Below, piece by piece: positions 56,104-64,000 of a stretch of DNA of 64,000 bases. Each line of letters starts with the position of its first letter. Position 1 is the stretch's first letter. The notes beneath the pieces are model-generated. The model saw nothing but the letters and a program-made list of their open reading frames with translations, was not told where the DNA came from and ran no database searches. Source of the DNA: Schizochytrium sp. CCTCC M209059 (lineage: Eukaryota > Sar > Bigyra > Thraustochytrida > Thraustochytriidae); contig KN805430.1 of NCBI GenBank assembly GCA_000818945.1, positions 1-64,000 on the forward strand, in the 5' to 3' direction. The position numbers and the translations under genes were made by a program.

Positions 56104-57139
56104 TTCGCTTTTCCTTTTTCTCCTTCTTCTTCTTCGTCTTCTTCTTCTCGGCCTTGTCCTTGCTCCAGAACTGGGACTCTGGAACTCGGGGTATGCGCTT
56201 GGCGTCAACGAAGCAGGCTCAGTGTCCGTCGAGGTGGTCCACGTCGAAAATTCCTTGAGCTCTCTCGTGCTCCTTGTCGCCTTCCTCGCGGCCTTCGCCA
56301 CGAAAAAACCAGTCTTGCGGCGCTCGCCGGGCTTGGGTGGTTTGCTCGCTCGCTTTCCCGCCTCCTTGCACCAAGGCTCGCGCGCCTCTCGCATTTGCAA
56401 AACCGATTCCGCGCACCCACCTTAACGTGCGGGCCTAGCACCTTACGTGACCTTTAAGGCGGTCCCGACGCCGCGGTCCCTCATAGCTTGCCTTGAATAA
56501 CCGCCGGTCTATTTTGGGCGCGGACGCGCCGCCGCGATCAACGGGATATGTACTGCGTTGAAAGCCAGGGACTTGATAGACCGGTAAGATGTTTAAGGCG
56601 GCGGAACGTGTAACCTAACCGGGACCTAACCAGGGCGTCCAACCACAACCTAACCACCACCGCTCTCGGGGCGCCCGATTCATCGATGGATTGATTGATT
56701 GACGAATCGATCGATGGACCACTGCGATCGCCTCGCCCGGAAGTCGCCGCGCGGGGCAGAGGCTGACGCGAGCGAGCAACGCCATCCCACGCCGTGCTGG
56801 GTCTCAGCCTCGGCGAGGGAGCCCGACTTGGCTTGGCTTGGCAGTGAATTAATTAGCTCGTCTTGGCCGGGCTGGGCTGGGAGAGAGGTGACGGTTAGGT
56901 GGTGGTTAGGTGGTTGGTTAGATTGGCGGTCGTTAGGCTGGGCGGCGAAGGCCAAAGCGCAGCAAAACCAAACGCGGCGCGAGCAAACCCGAAACGAGAG
57001 CAAGCGCGCGGCGGCTTGCGAGAGAGCAGAGCAGTGCTGAGCAGAGAGCCTCGAACAGCCGGCCACGTCGCGGCGTTCGAGCGCTCGAGCGAGCGCAGCA
57101 AAGACAGACGCCGAGACCCAAGACTCAAGACGAGACAAG
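56104..57139. promoter_or_regulatory. Divergent region between the Ki-67-like and RNR large-subunit genes
   Basis: No gene seen. Contains an imperfect inverted repeat of ccaaccac/ctaaccaccacc type (56639-56661 against 56893-56917) and a short gattgattgattga run near 56692. Both flanking genes are expected to be S-phase or growth related, so shared control is possible but unproven. Confidence 0.35.
56639..56917. repeat. Inverted repeat with telomere-like TTAGG motifs
   Basis: The left arm ccaaccacaacctaaccacc (56639-56658) pairs with the right arm ggtggttaggtggttgg (within 56893-56917), with a small gap. The arms enclose about 230 bp. Additional cctaacc units stand at 56611-56631. Confidence 0.5.
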
Positions 57140-59590
57140 ATGCCCGCCGAGGTCGAGACCAAGGTGGCCACCCCCGCCCTCGAGGCCAAGGGTGAGGCTG
57201 CCAAGAAGGATGAGGAAGGCATGATGTTCGTGGTGAAGCGCAACGGCGAGAGGGAAGAGGTCAAGTTCGACAAGATCACCTCGCGCATCCGCAAGCTGTG
57301 CTACGGCCTCGACAAGCAGTACTGCGACCCTGTTCAGGTGGCGCAAAAGGTGGTTCAGGGCGTCTACTCGGGCGTCACCACCAAGGAACTTGATGTGCTC
57401 GCCGCCGAGACGGCAGCGTACGCCTCGACGCGGCACCCCGACTTTAGCATCCTCGCGGCCCGCATCGCCGTGAGCAACCTGCACAAGAGCACGTGCGACT
57501 CGTTCTCCGAAACAGCCTCCCTGCTTCGTAATCACATTCACCCCCGCAACGGCGAGAAGGCCCCTCTCATCGCCGAAGACGTGTACCAGATCATCATGGC
57601 CAACAAGGAGCGTCTCGACGCCGCCGTCAAGTACGAGCGCGACTTCGAGTACGACTACTTTGGCTTCAAGACGCTCGAGCGCTCGTACCTGCTCAAGGTC
57701 AACGACAAGATTGCCGAGCGCCCCCAGCAGATGCTCATGCGTGTCTCTGTGGGTATCCACAAGGAAGACATTGACCGTGCCATTGAGACCTACAACATGA
57801 TGTCGCAAAAGTTCTTTACGCACGCCACGCCCACGCTCTTCAACGCCGGTACCCCGCGCCCGCAGATGTCGAGCTGCTTCCTCGTGCACATGAAGGACGA
57901 CTCGATTGAGGGCATCTTCCAGACGCTCGAGACGTGCGCGCGCATCTCCAAGTACGCCGGCGGCATTGGTGTCAACATCCACAACATTCGCGCTTCGGGA
58001 AGCTACGTGGCCGGCACCAACGGCAAGTCCAACGGCATCGTGCCCATGCTGCGCGTCTTCAACGACACGGCCCGCTACGTGGACCAGGGCGGCGGCAAGC
58101 GCAAGGGCTCCTTTGCCATGTACCTTGAGCCCTGGCATGCCGACGTCGAAGACTTTATTGAGCTCCGCAAGAACCACGGTAAGGAGGAGAACCGCGCGCG
58201 CGACCTCTTTTACGCGCTCTGGGTCCCTGACCTTTTCATGGAGCGCGTCGAGGCGAACAGCACCTGGACGCTCTTTTGCCCGAACGAGGCCAAGGGGCTC
58301 TCGGACGTCTATGGCGACGAGTTCAAGGAGCTCTACGAGCGCTACGAGAAGGAGGGTCGCGGTCGCAAGACGATGCGCGCCCAGGACCTCTGGTACCAGA
58401 TTCTCAGCTGCCAGATCGAGACGGGTGTGCCCTTTATGCTTTTCAAGGACGCATGCAACCGCAAGTCGAACCAGAAGAACCTTGGCATCATCAAGTCCTC
58501 GAACCTCTGCACGGAGATCATCGAGTACACTGCCCCGGATGAGGTCGCTGTTTGCAACCTGGCCTCGATCAACCTTCGCAAGTTTGTCAACATCGAAGAG
58601 GGCACCTATGACTTTCAGGGCCTCTATGATGTCACCAAAGTTGTGACCAAGAACCTAAACCGCGTTATTGACGGCAACTTTTACCCCGTCGAGGAGGCCG
58701 AGCGCAGCAACATGCGCCACCGCCCTGTCGGCATTGGTGTACAGGGCCTCGCCAACGCTCTCATGGAGCTTCGCTACCCGTTTGAGAGCCCGGAGGCGCG
58801 CAAATTGAACCGTGACATCTTCGAGACCATTTACTTTGGCGCCTGCACCGCCTCGTGCGAGCTGGCCAAGGAGGAGGGCCATTACGAGTCCTTTCCGGGC
58901 TCGCCCATGAGCGAGGGCAAGTTCCAGTTTGATCTCTGGAACGAGAAGCCGAACCCGGAGCTCGGCTGGGACTGGGAGACTCTTCGCCAGGATGTCATGC
59001 AGCACGGCGTACGTAACTCGCTCCTTGTCGCGCCCATGCCCACGGCCTCAACTTCGCAGATTCTCGGAAACTGCGAGGCCTTTGAGCCTTTTACCAGCAA
59101 CATGTACTCGCGCCGCGTTCTCGCCGGCGAGTTCAACGTCGTTAACGCGCACCTGGTCAAGGACCTCATCTCTCGCGGCCTCTGGACGCCTGAGATTCGC
59201 AACCACATCATGGCCGATCGCGGTTCGGTGCAGAACATCTCCGTCATCCCGGATGACCTCAAGGCACTTTACAAGACGGTGTGGGAGATCAAGCAGCGTT
59301 GCCTCATTGACCTTGCGGCCGACCGTGGTGCCTTTATTGACCAGTCGCAGTCGCTCAACATTTACATGGCCGAGGCCAACGTTGGCAAGCTCACTTCGTG
59401 CCACTTTTACTCGTGGAAGCGCGGCCTCAAGACGGGTCTCTACTACCTGCGTACGCGCCCCAAGGCGGATGCCATTCAGTTCACCATTGACCAGGATGCC
59501 CTTGCGCTGTCGCGCGCGGGTAGTTCGGCTCAGAACCAGGACGCCGCTGCTCAGGAGGAGGAAGAGGAGTGCCTCATGTGCGGCAGCTAA
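57140..59590 (+). CDS. RRM1: Ribonucleoside-diphosphate reductase large subunit (class I)
   Basis: An 816-residue class I R1 subunit that reduces nucleoside diphosphates with a radical supplied by an R2 subunit (not in this window). An N-terminal ATP-cone is visible (MMFVVKRNGEREEVKFDKIT). The active-site cysteines are Cys246 (MSSCFLVHM), Cys457 with Glu459 (SSNLCTEIIE) and Cys472 (VAVCNLASINL); the 457-472 spacing of 15 equals that of the human enzyme (429-444). NGIVPMLRVFNDTARYVDQG is a conserved core helix, and MPTASTSQILGNCEAFEPF is the phosphate-binding turn. The C-terminus ends ECLMCGS, the CxxC that re-reduces the active site. Cytosolic dNTP synthesis is expected. A B12-dependent RNR lies 22 kb away. 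Confidence 0.97.
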   Translation: MPAEVETKVATPALEAKGEAAKKDEEGMMFVVKRNGEREEVKFDKITSRIRKLCYGLDKQYCDPVQVAQKVVQGVYSGVTTKELDVLAAETAAYASTRHPDFSILAARIAVSNLHKSTCDSFSETASLLRNHIHPRNGEKAPLIAEDVYQIIMANKERLDAAVKYERDFEYDYFGFKTLERSYLLKVNDKIAERPQQMLMRVSVGIHKEDIDRAIETYNMMSQKFFTHATPTLFNAGTPRPQMSSCFLVHMKDDSIEGIFQTLETCARISKYAGGIGVNIHNIRASGSYVAGTNGKSNGIVPMLRVFNDTARYVDQGGGKRKGSFAMYLEPWHADVEDFIELRKNHGKEENRARDLFYALWVPDLFMERVEANSTWTLFCPNEAKGLSDVYGDEFKELYERYEKEGRGRKTMRAQDLWYQILSCQIETGVPFMLFKDACNRKSNQKNLGIIKSSNLCTEIIEYTAPDEVAVCNLASINLRKFVNIEEGTYDFQGLYDVTKVVTKNLNRVIDGNFYPVEEAERSNMRHRPVGIGVQGLANALMELRYPFESPEARKLNRDIFETIYFGACTASCELAKEEGHYESFPGSPMSEGKFQFDLWNEKPNPELGWDWETLRQDVMQHGVRNSLLVAPMPTASTSQILGNCEAFEPFTSNMYSRRVLAGEFNVVNAHLVKDLISRGLWTPEIRNHIMADRGSVQNISVIPDDLKALYKTVWEIKQRCLIDLAADRGAFIDQSQSLNIYMAEANVGKLTSCHFYSWKRGLKTGLYYLRTRPKADAIQFTIDQDALALSRAGSSAQNQDAAAQEEEEECLMCGS

Positions 59591-60306
59591 GCGAAACGAA
59601 TGATCGGTCTGCATGCTGTAGGGGACGTCGTCTGCAGCAAACGGACCCGACCAAACGATATGACTGAATGGCATGGCAAGATGCTCTCTCTACTTTCTCT
59701 CCCACGAACGACTCTTCTTCACGATCCGTCTTCGCTTCATTTCCCCTTTTCTGATCGATCCCCCCTCGTGTCCGAATAAATACATGCTCCAAGCAAAACA
59801 AAAGATCACTGATGCGTCTTGCTGAGGAATTGCACAATTGCACAAAACAAAATCAATCTTTTTTCAATTCAACGTATTTCACTGCTCTCGCTCTCTGACA
59901 AACAAACAAACCAAGGTTTTCTGTCCTCTCGTCTTGTTGTGACAACCTATTTTTTCGATTGTCAGTCAACCTTTTGTATAGCAATCAAACGAATGGCGAC
60001 AATTCCACTGCTTTCGCTGTCTGACAAACCAAGGTTTTCTGTCCTTTCGTCTTGTTATGTGAACCTTTTCTATAGCATTCAAACGAATGGCGACTAGGCC
60101 AGGCCTGGGCTCAAGAACAGTCTGACGTAGTAAAGTATGTTTATATTTATTATTATCAATCTATTGCATGTTCTATCAATCGAGACAGGAGATCAAAGAG
60201 AGAAAAAGAGGCAGCGAGGGGGAGGCAGTGAGGGGGTTTCTTCCATCCACACTCGTGTTCACTTGATGGTCAATGCCTGCTTCAATTCAAACGACTGTTG
60301 TTCAGT
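59591..60306. other. Intergenic with imperfect 120-bp duplication
   Basis: No gene. Two imperfect direct copies occupy 59880-59998 and 60003-60095, sharing ccaaggttttctgtcct, cgtcttgtt, caaccttt and caaacgaatggcgac. A ctaggccaggcctggg motif follows at 60094-60109. Confidence 0.6.
59880..60095 (+). repeat. Imperfect direct duplication
   Basis: Both copies start at ctgacaaa...ccaaggttttctgtcct and end in caaacgaatggcgac. The second copy lacks about 25 bp present in the first. Confidence 0.75.
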
Positions 60307-63300
60307 TCAATTCACTTCGGTCCCGACTTCGCTTTCTTCCTCGAGATCATCGTTGTAAAAGTCGCCATCGTATCCGTCCTGGTCGTCCAGTTGGTCTTCC
60401 TCAAGATCATCAAGATCATCTTCCTCCTCGTCGCTTCTTTCGTCATCATATTCATAATCTCCGACATCCTCGTACTCGTCAGCGCTGGAGTCATTGACAA
60501 TAACAAACTCCTCGGAGCTCTCGCTTGCAGTATCGTCGACCTCGTACTCGTCCTCGCTCGACTCGTTGACGCGCTCCTCGTCAGAACTAAGGGCCGCATC
60601 ACTGATGCTGTCTTCATGAAGCAACAGCGTCGGATCATTCATGACGAGACGAAGCTCCAGGGCAACCTCGGCAAAACGACGATTCATCTCGGCCATGTCC
60701 TCTGCGGTCACCGTGTAGTGGTTGACATTGTCGAGCATGGCGAGCGCCTGAGCCACTTCAGGAAAATCATTTGCGGTCATACCGATACGCAGGCACTCTT
60801 GCATGAGCGTGTAGACAGACAAGCCATCCTCTTTGGCAAGAGCATCGGTAAGGCTCGCCAGTAATTCATCCTCCTTTTCCACGCGCACAAGACGCTGGCG
60901 AGCAAGTTCAACAATGCTATCACGAAGCTTCCATTTCCTAGCGAGCGCGATGCCAGTTTCCATGAGCTCACTCGAAGGTTCGTCCATGCCCTTAACAAGA
61001 GTGCGTTTGATATGCAGATGCATACGGCGAATGAGCTCAAAGCGCGCCAAAACACGTCGAGCCCAGGACGACAAAATAAGTGCAGCGTCGTCCTTGGAAA
61101 GGGAGACGAGAGTCTCGAGGGAAAAGTGGGACTGAGCGTTGACGAAGACTGCGCCGGTGGCTGGGCTTGTCGCGTACGACCCACGGATGACGCCGTTCAA
61201 CTTGAAGAGCTGGCATATCATGTCCGTGATCGGTCCTGAAGACTTTGGAATGGGGCCCATGATGTCAGCCCGCACGCAAGGAGCATAGCGAAGAAGGAAG
61301 TCTTGGACTGGAATGCCCTTGCCGCGCAAACCGGCGTAGACGTTGCGCGTGATAAGCCTAATAATGCCCATGCGCTGCGTTTGGGACGATACATAGCGGA
61401 CATCGAAGTCCCTTCCTGCCTTGCAGGCTGCGTTTGTGCCCACACAGGCAATATGATAGACTTCCGTACGCTCGAGGATGCCAATCGCTCGGCTCACCTC
61501 GCGCTGGAGTGTCTGCGCGGATTCGACGTGGCCCAGGTGTCGATCTTCAGTGCCTTCATAGGACTTTGCCGATGCAGATCTCATCTCGAACTCCTCGGCA
61601 TGATCAATGTCCTCGGCGGGCCCGCTGTGAATACTAAGCGCTTCGCGCAAGATGTCAATGTCTGAGCACTCGCGAAGCAGGTCGTAGACGTCGCTCGGGA
61701 TCCGATTGGACTTGATACGCTCAAGAAAACCCTCGATGGAATAGGAGACGACGCCTTTATAATGTCGGATTTGAAAATCTAGCGGGTGCGCATCCACGAG
61801 ATAGCGCTTGTGGCTCGGCCGAAGGCGCGCAATTTTGTTTCCAAGACCGCGGTCGCTGCTGCCGGGAGCAATTACTTCTTCTTCGATGAGCTGAATGATT
61901 CCCAGCGAATAGACGCCCGTCCCTCGAGAGGCGTATGAGCCATTTGCGCGCGATGAATACGAGCCATTGGCTCGCGATGTAAAAGAGCTCTCCACAGACC
62001 TCTTCCTTCGGCTCACGGAGCTGCGATTGGGGAAACCGCGCCGAACGGAGCTGCGCTTGGTCGACACACGACGAGTGGAGTAGCGCTGTATGGAAGTCCG
62101 CTGAGCGGCGTTCCGGCCGACAGAAAGGCGGCCCCGAATCGAAAGCCTGTGCATAAGATCCTGGGCGCGGCTTCCGCCCGAGGGATGAGCCAGAAAGTTG
62201 GCGCGACTTGTCGGCGAGGCGGAGCTCATGAGGAGCTCAAGGCAACCTGTGTTGTACGCTCGAGGGACCTCGACCTCGAGACCTTCAAGCTTGAGGCCAT
62301 CTGCCGTTGCCTGAGCCACTTGCTTGGAAAAGTAGGCGTGAAAGGCCTCGAGACGATAGTTCTTTAAAAGTTCCTCGAGCGAGGTCTGGTCAGCTTGCAT
62401 CGTGCCGTTCTCCAGTACACCAATGACACCAACGTTACCAAGTCCTTTGTTGCTTTTCGAGACCTTGTGTGTCGAGGAGAAGGCCATGACGGCGGTTTGC
62501 TGGCCCTGGCTTGCATCGCGTTGCTCGATGGCGATCCTTTCTGCATCGAGGTCCTTGTCTGTCACGGCAACCTCTTTGTTGAGGAGCGCCAATAGATAGG
62601 CAAAGAGCTGATGATAGACGACGCGGGCAATTCCATCACGTACAGCGTACTTGTCCTTGAGAGGACGTGCTTTGCGAAAGGTTTCGCCCTTGATGACCAA
62701 GGTCTTCTCGTTGAGGGCGCGGTGCATCTCGCGCAGAGACACACCGAGAATAGTCATGGGGTCGTCACTGAAAGTGCTCTTTACGCTGTCCCCGTCGCCA
62801 ATGTCATCTCTGGCATCTGCCGAGAACTTGAGGCTTCGAATTTCGAGGATGCCTCGGAGGCAAGCCTCCACGCCATCTTGCGCGGCATCAGACATGCCGA
62901 GCGTGGCCATAGCCTCTCTGATGGGTTCCCGCGTTGTTTCATCATCGAGCATGCCGAACGCAGGAAAGGACTCGGCTCCGCGGTCTGTGATGGAGCCGGA
63001 GCTAAAGCCAAATGCATTGTAAACGGCGCCAATGAGGTTGGCGTCGGTGTCGCTGGTTTCGTCGGCGTTTGTGCGGTTCCGTCTGCGGCCCCAGCCCCCA
63101 AAGAAACGTCCGCGCGAAGTTTTTGCCTTTGTAAAGAGAATTTTGATATCTGTCCAGCGGATGAACTCCTCGCCACCAAAGGCATGGAGGATCCTATCGG
63201 CAGCCTGGAGTTTTTGCCACCACATGGCATCCTTTGGCTGGGCAAGCTGAATCACACGGAGCAGAATGAACTTGGCGACATCACGCTTCCCTGCCTCGAG

Positions 63301-63996
63301 GAGACCGTGCACGACGATAGTCTGCGACCTCAGACCTTTGGAGGTCCAGAGATGTCTGTACGCGCGGTCGACGAGCGAGGTGAAGGACTCGGCGCAGAGT
63401 TCAGAGAGTTCGCCCATGCCACTGCCAAACGAGCTCGTCTCGTCTGAAGCATCTTCAATCGCCGCGCTCTTCTCGTCGTCGTCATCTTCGTCGGGAAGAT
63501 CAGAGAGAGTTGCGAGTGAGAGAACGTCTGTCTCGTATTTGAAGTTGAGGAATACGAGCACGTTAGGCCCGAGGGACATGAAGTGAAAGCCGCGATCGTA
63601 ACGAAGACGCAAGTTGTGAAAAAGCGCGGGCGTGGACAGGTCTCTAAAGTCCACGGACATGTGTCCGAGACATTGCAGGCTCTCCTTGCCCATGCGGACA
63701 ACCTTGGCGATGGCAGAGGCGCTGAGGGTGACATACCTTGTCTTTCCATTGCGACGCGTTTTCACACGCCCCGCCTCGTCGTCGCTGGTGAACGTCTCGC
63801 GGACCTTGGCGGGCGTCCACAGGAGCGTCTTGTCCGGGATCCACACGAGCGTCCCTTTCGTGAACACCTCGTAGGTATGGTCCTCCCTGCGTCTGTCCAC
63901 GTACTCGCGCGACAACCTCCACCATCGTGGCGTCTTCTCCGGGCCCGCCGTCGCCGCCGCCGCCGCCGCCGTCTCCTCCTCCGCGGCGCCTCCCAT
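60307..63996 (-). CDS. Degenerate myosin heavy-chain-like protein (pseudo-motor)
   Basis: A 1229-residue protein that follows a myosin head from end to end but has lost its nucleotide-binding signatures. Head landmarks in order: GTLVWIPDKTLLWTPAKV (N-terminal SH3-like), STPALFHNLRLRYDRGFHF (near 125), VDRAYRHLW, DRILHAFGG, REPIREAMATLGMSD, VRDGIARVVYHQLFAYLLAL, YSIEGFLERIKSNRI, VYHIACVGTN (near 852) and GIIRLITRNVYAGLRGKG. At the P-loop site (near 232) the sequence is HGLLEAGKRD instead of GESGAGKT. Switch I NxxSSRFG is absent, and switch II DIFGFE is replaced by GVLENG (near 527). One IQ-like stretch (SSWARRVLARFELIRR) lies near 978, and an Asp/Glu-rich tail ends the protein. ATP-driven motility is unlikely; an actin-binding scaffold is one inference. 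The start lies 4 bases from the window edge. Confidence 0.75.
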   Translation of the reverse strand: MGGAAEEETAAAAAATAGPEKTPRWWRLSREYVDRRREDHTYEVFTKGTLVWIPDKTLLWTPAKVRETFTSDDEAGRVKTRRNGKTRYVTLSASAIAKVVRMGKESLQCLGHMSVDFRDLSTPALFHNLRLRYDRGFHFMSLGPNVLVFLNFKYETDVLSLATLSDLPDEDDDDEKSAAIEDASDETSSFGSGMGELSELCAESFTSLVDRAYRHLWTSKGLRSQTIVVHGLLEAGKRDVAKFILLRVIQLAQPKDAMWWQKLQAADRILHAFGGEEFIRWTDIKILFTKAKTSRGRFFGGWGRRRNRTNADETSDTDANLIGAVYNAFGFSSGSITDRGAESFPAFGMLDDETTREPIREAMATLGMSDAAQDGVEACLRGILEIRSLKFSADARDDIGDGDSVKSTFSDDPMTILGVSLREMHRALNEKTLVIKGETFRKARPLKDKYAVRDGIARVVYHQLFAYLLALLNKEVAVTDKDLDAERIAIEQRDASQGQQTAVMAFSSTHKVSKSNKGLGNVGVIGVLENGTMQADQTSLEELLKNYRLEAFHAYFSKQVAQATADGLKLEGLEVEVPRAYNTGCLELLMSSASPTSRANFLAHPSGGSRAQDLMHRLSIRGRLSVGRNAAQRTSIQRYSTRRVSTKRSSVRRGFPNRSSVSRRKRSVESSFTSRANGSYSSRANGSYASRGTGVYSLGIIQLIEEEVIAPGSSDRGLGNKIARLRPSHKRYLVDAHPLDFQIRHYKGVVSYSIEGFLERIKSNRIPSDVYDLLRECSDIDILREALSIHSGPAEDIDHAEEFEMRSASAKSYEGTEDRHLGHVESAQTLQREVSRAIGILERTEVYHIACVGTNAACKAGRDFDVRYVSSQTQRMGIIRLITRNVYAGLRGKGIPVQDFLLRYAPCVRADIMGPIPKSSGPITDMICQLFKLNGVIRGSYATSPATGAVFVNAQSHFSLETLVSLSKDDAALILSSWARRVLARFELIRRMHLHIKRTLVKGMDEPSSELMETGIALARKWKLRDSIVELARQRLVRVEKEDELLASLTDALAKEDGLSVYTLMQECLRIGMTANDFPEVAQALAMLDNVNHYTVTAEDMAEMNRRFAEVALELRLVMNDPTLLLHEDSISDAALSSDEERVNESSEDEYEVDDTASESSEEFVIVNDSSADEYEDVGDYEYDDERSDEEEDDLDDLEEDQLDDQDGYDGDFYNDDLEEESEVGTEVN

Positions 63997-64000
63997 GCCG

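Noticed and set aside
1..64000. CRISPR arrays, prophage, bacterial operons or ribosomal RNA genes
   Set aside because: No spaced direct-repeat arrays, no phage or rRNA sequence, and the gene content is eukaryotic throughout.

Overview
The window is eukaryotic nuclear DNA from a unicellular, gene-dense organism with few introns. Most genes are single long ORFs; the introns I could place are GT-AG and 54-313 bp long. The gene set includes COPI and Golgi retrieval factors (epsilon-COP, RER1), a KDEL-tailed ER J-protein, Serinc, REEP/HVA22, a CD36-family protein, a 7TM-RGS receptor-like protein, an EFCAB10-like ciliary protein, a myosin and a Ki-67-like FHA protein. There is no plastid-type gene. 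A flagellated heterotrophic protist fits best, most plausibly a thraustochytrid-like stramenopile. That placement is an inference from gene content and architecture, not a database result.

Layout. 0-3.2 kb: a small secreted or membrane protein, then a roughly 2.2 kb inverted-repeat-bounded element carrying a broken Ulp1-type cysteine protease ORF. 4-15 kb: 7TM-RGS protein, MAP2K-like kinase, DMT transporter, leucine-rich-repeat protein, and a CD36-like protein with an extra polytopic C-terminus. 15-24 kb: divergent ankyrin genes (one with two introns), cytochrome b561 with a hidden first exon, KDEL J-protein, EFCAB10-like, MFSD1-like. 25-31 kb: spliced orphan, kynurenine/aminoadipate-type aminotransferase, Serinc. 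31-33 kb: mostly gene-poor and repeat-rich. 33-46 kb: B12-dependent ribonucleotide reductase, PAXBP1/GCF-like, two-domain fatty acyl-CoA reductase-like, epsilon-COP, RER1, WW-GT7 fusion. 46-52 kb: SCCPDH relic, REEP, WW-R3H, Rieske protein, arabinosyl/galactosyltransferase-like protein. 52-64 kb: Ki-67-like protein, class I ribonucleotide reductase large subunit, and a degenerate myosin ending at the window edge.

The genes do not form an operon-like system; they are ordinary eukaryotic neighbours, often in divergent pairs. Functional themes recur: secretory pathway (COPE, RER1, Serinc, J-protein, REEP, HPAT-like) and deoxynucleotide synthesis (class II and class I RNR about 22 kb apart). The strongest points for follow-up are the myosin head that has lost its nucleotide-binding motifs, the B12-dependent RNR with a mitochondrial-type presequence beside a class I enzyme, the Ki-67-like FHA/SAP/Tudor-like protein, the cytosolic WW-GT7 glycosyltransferase fusion, and the Ulp1 inverted-repeat element. 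Where a gene's upstream frame is open I took the first ATG consistent with the domain start.
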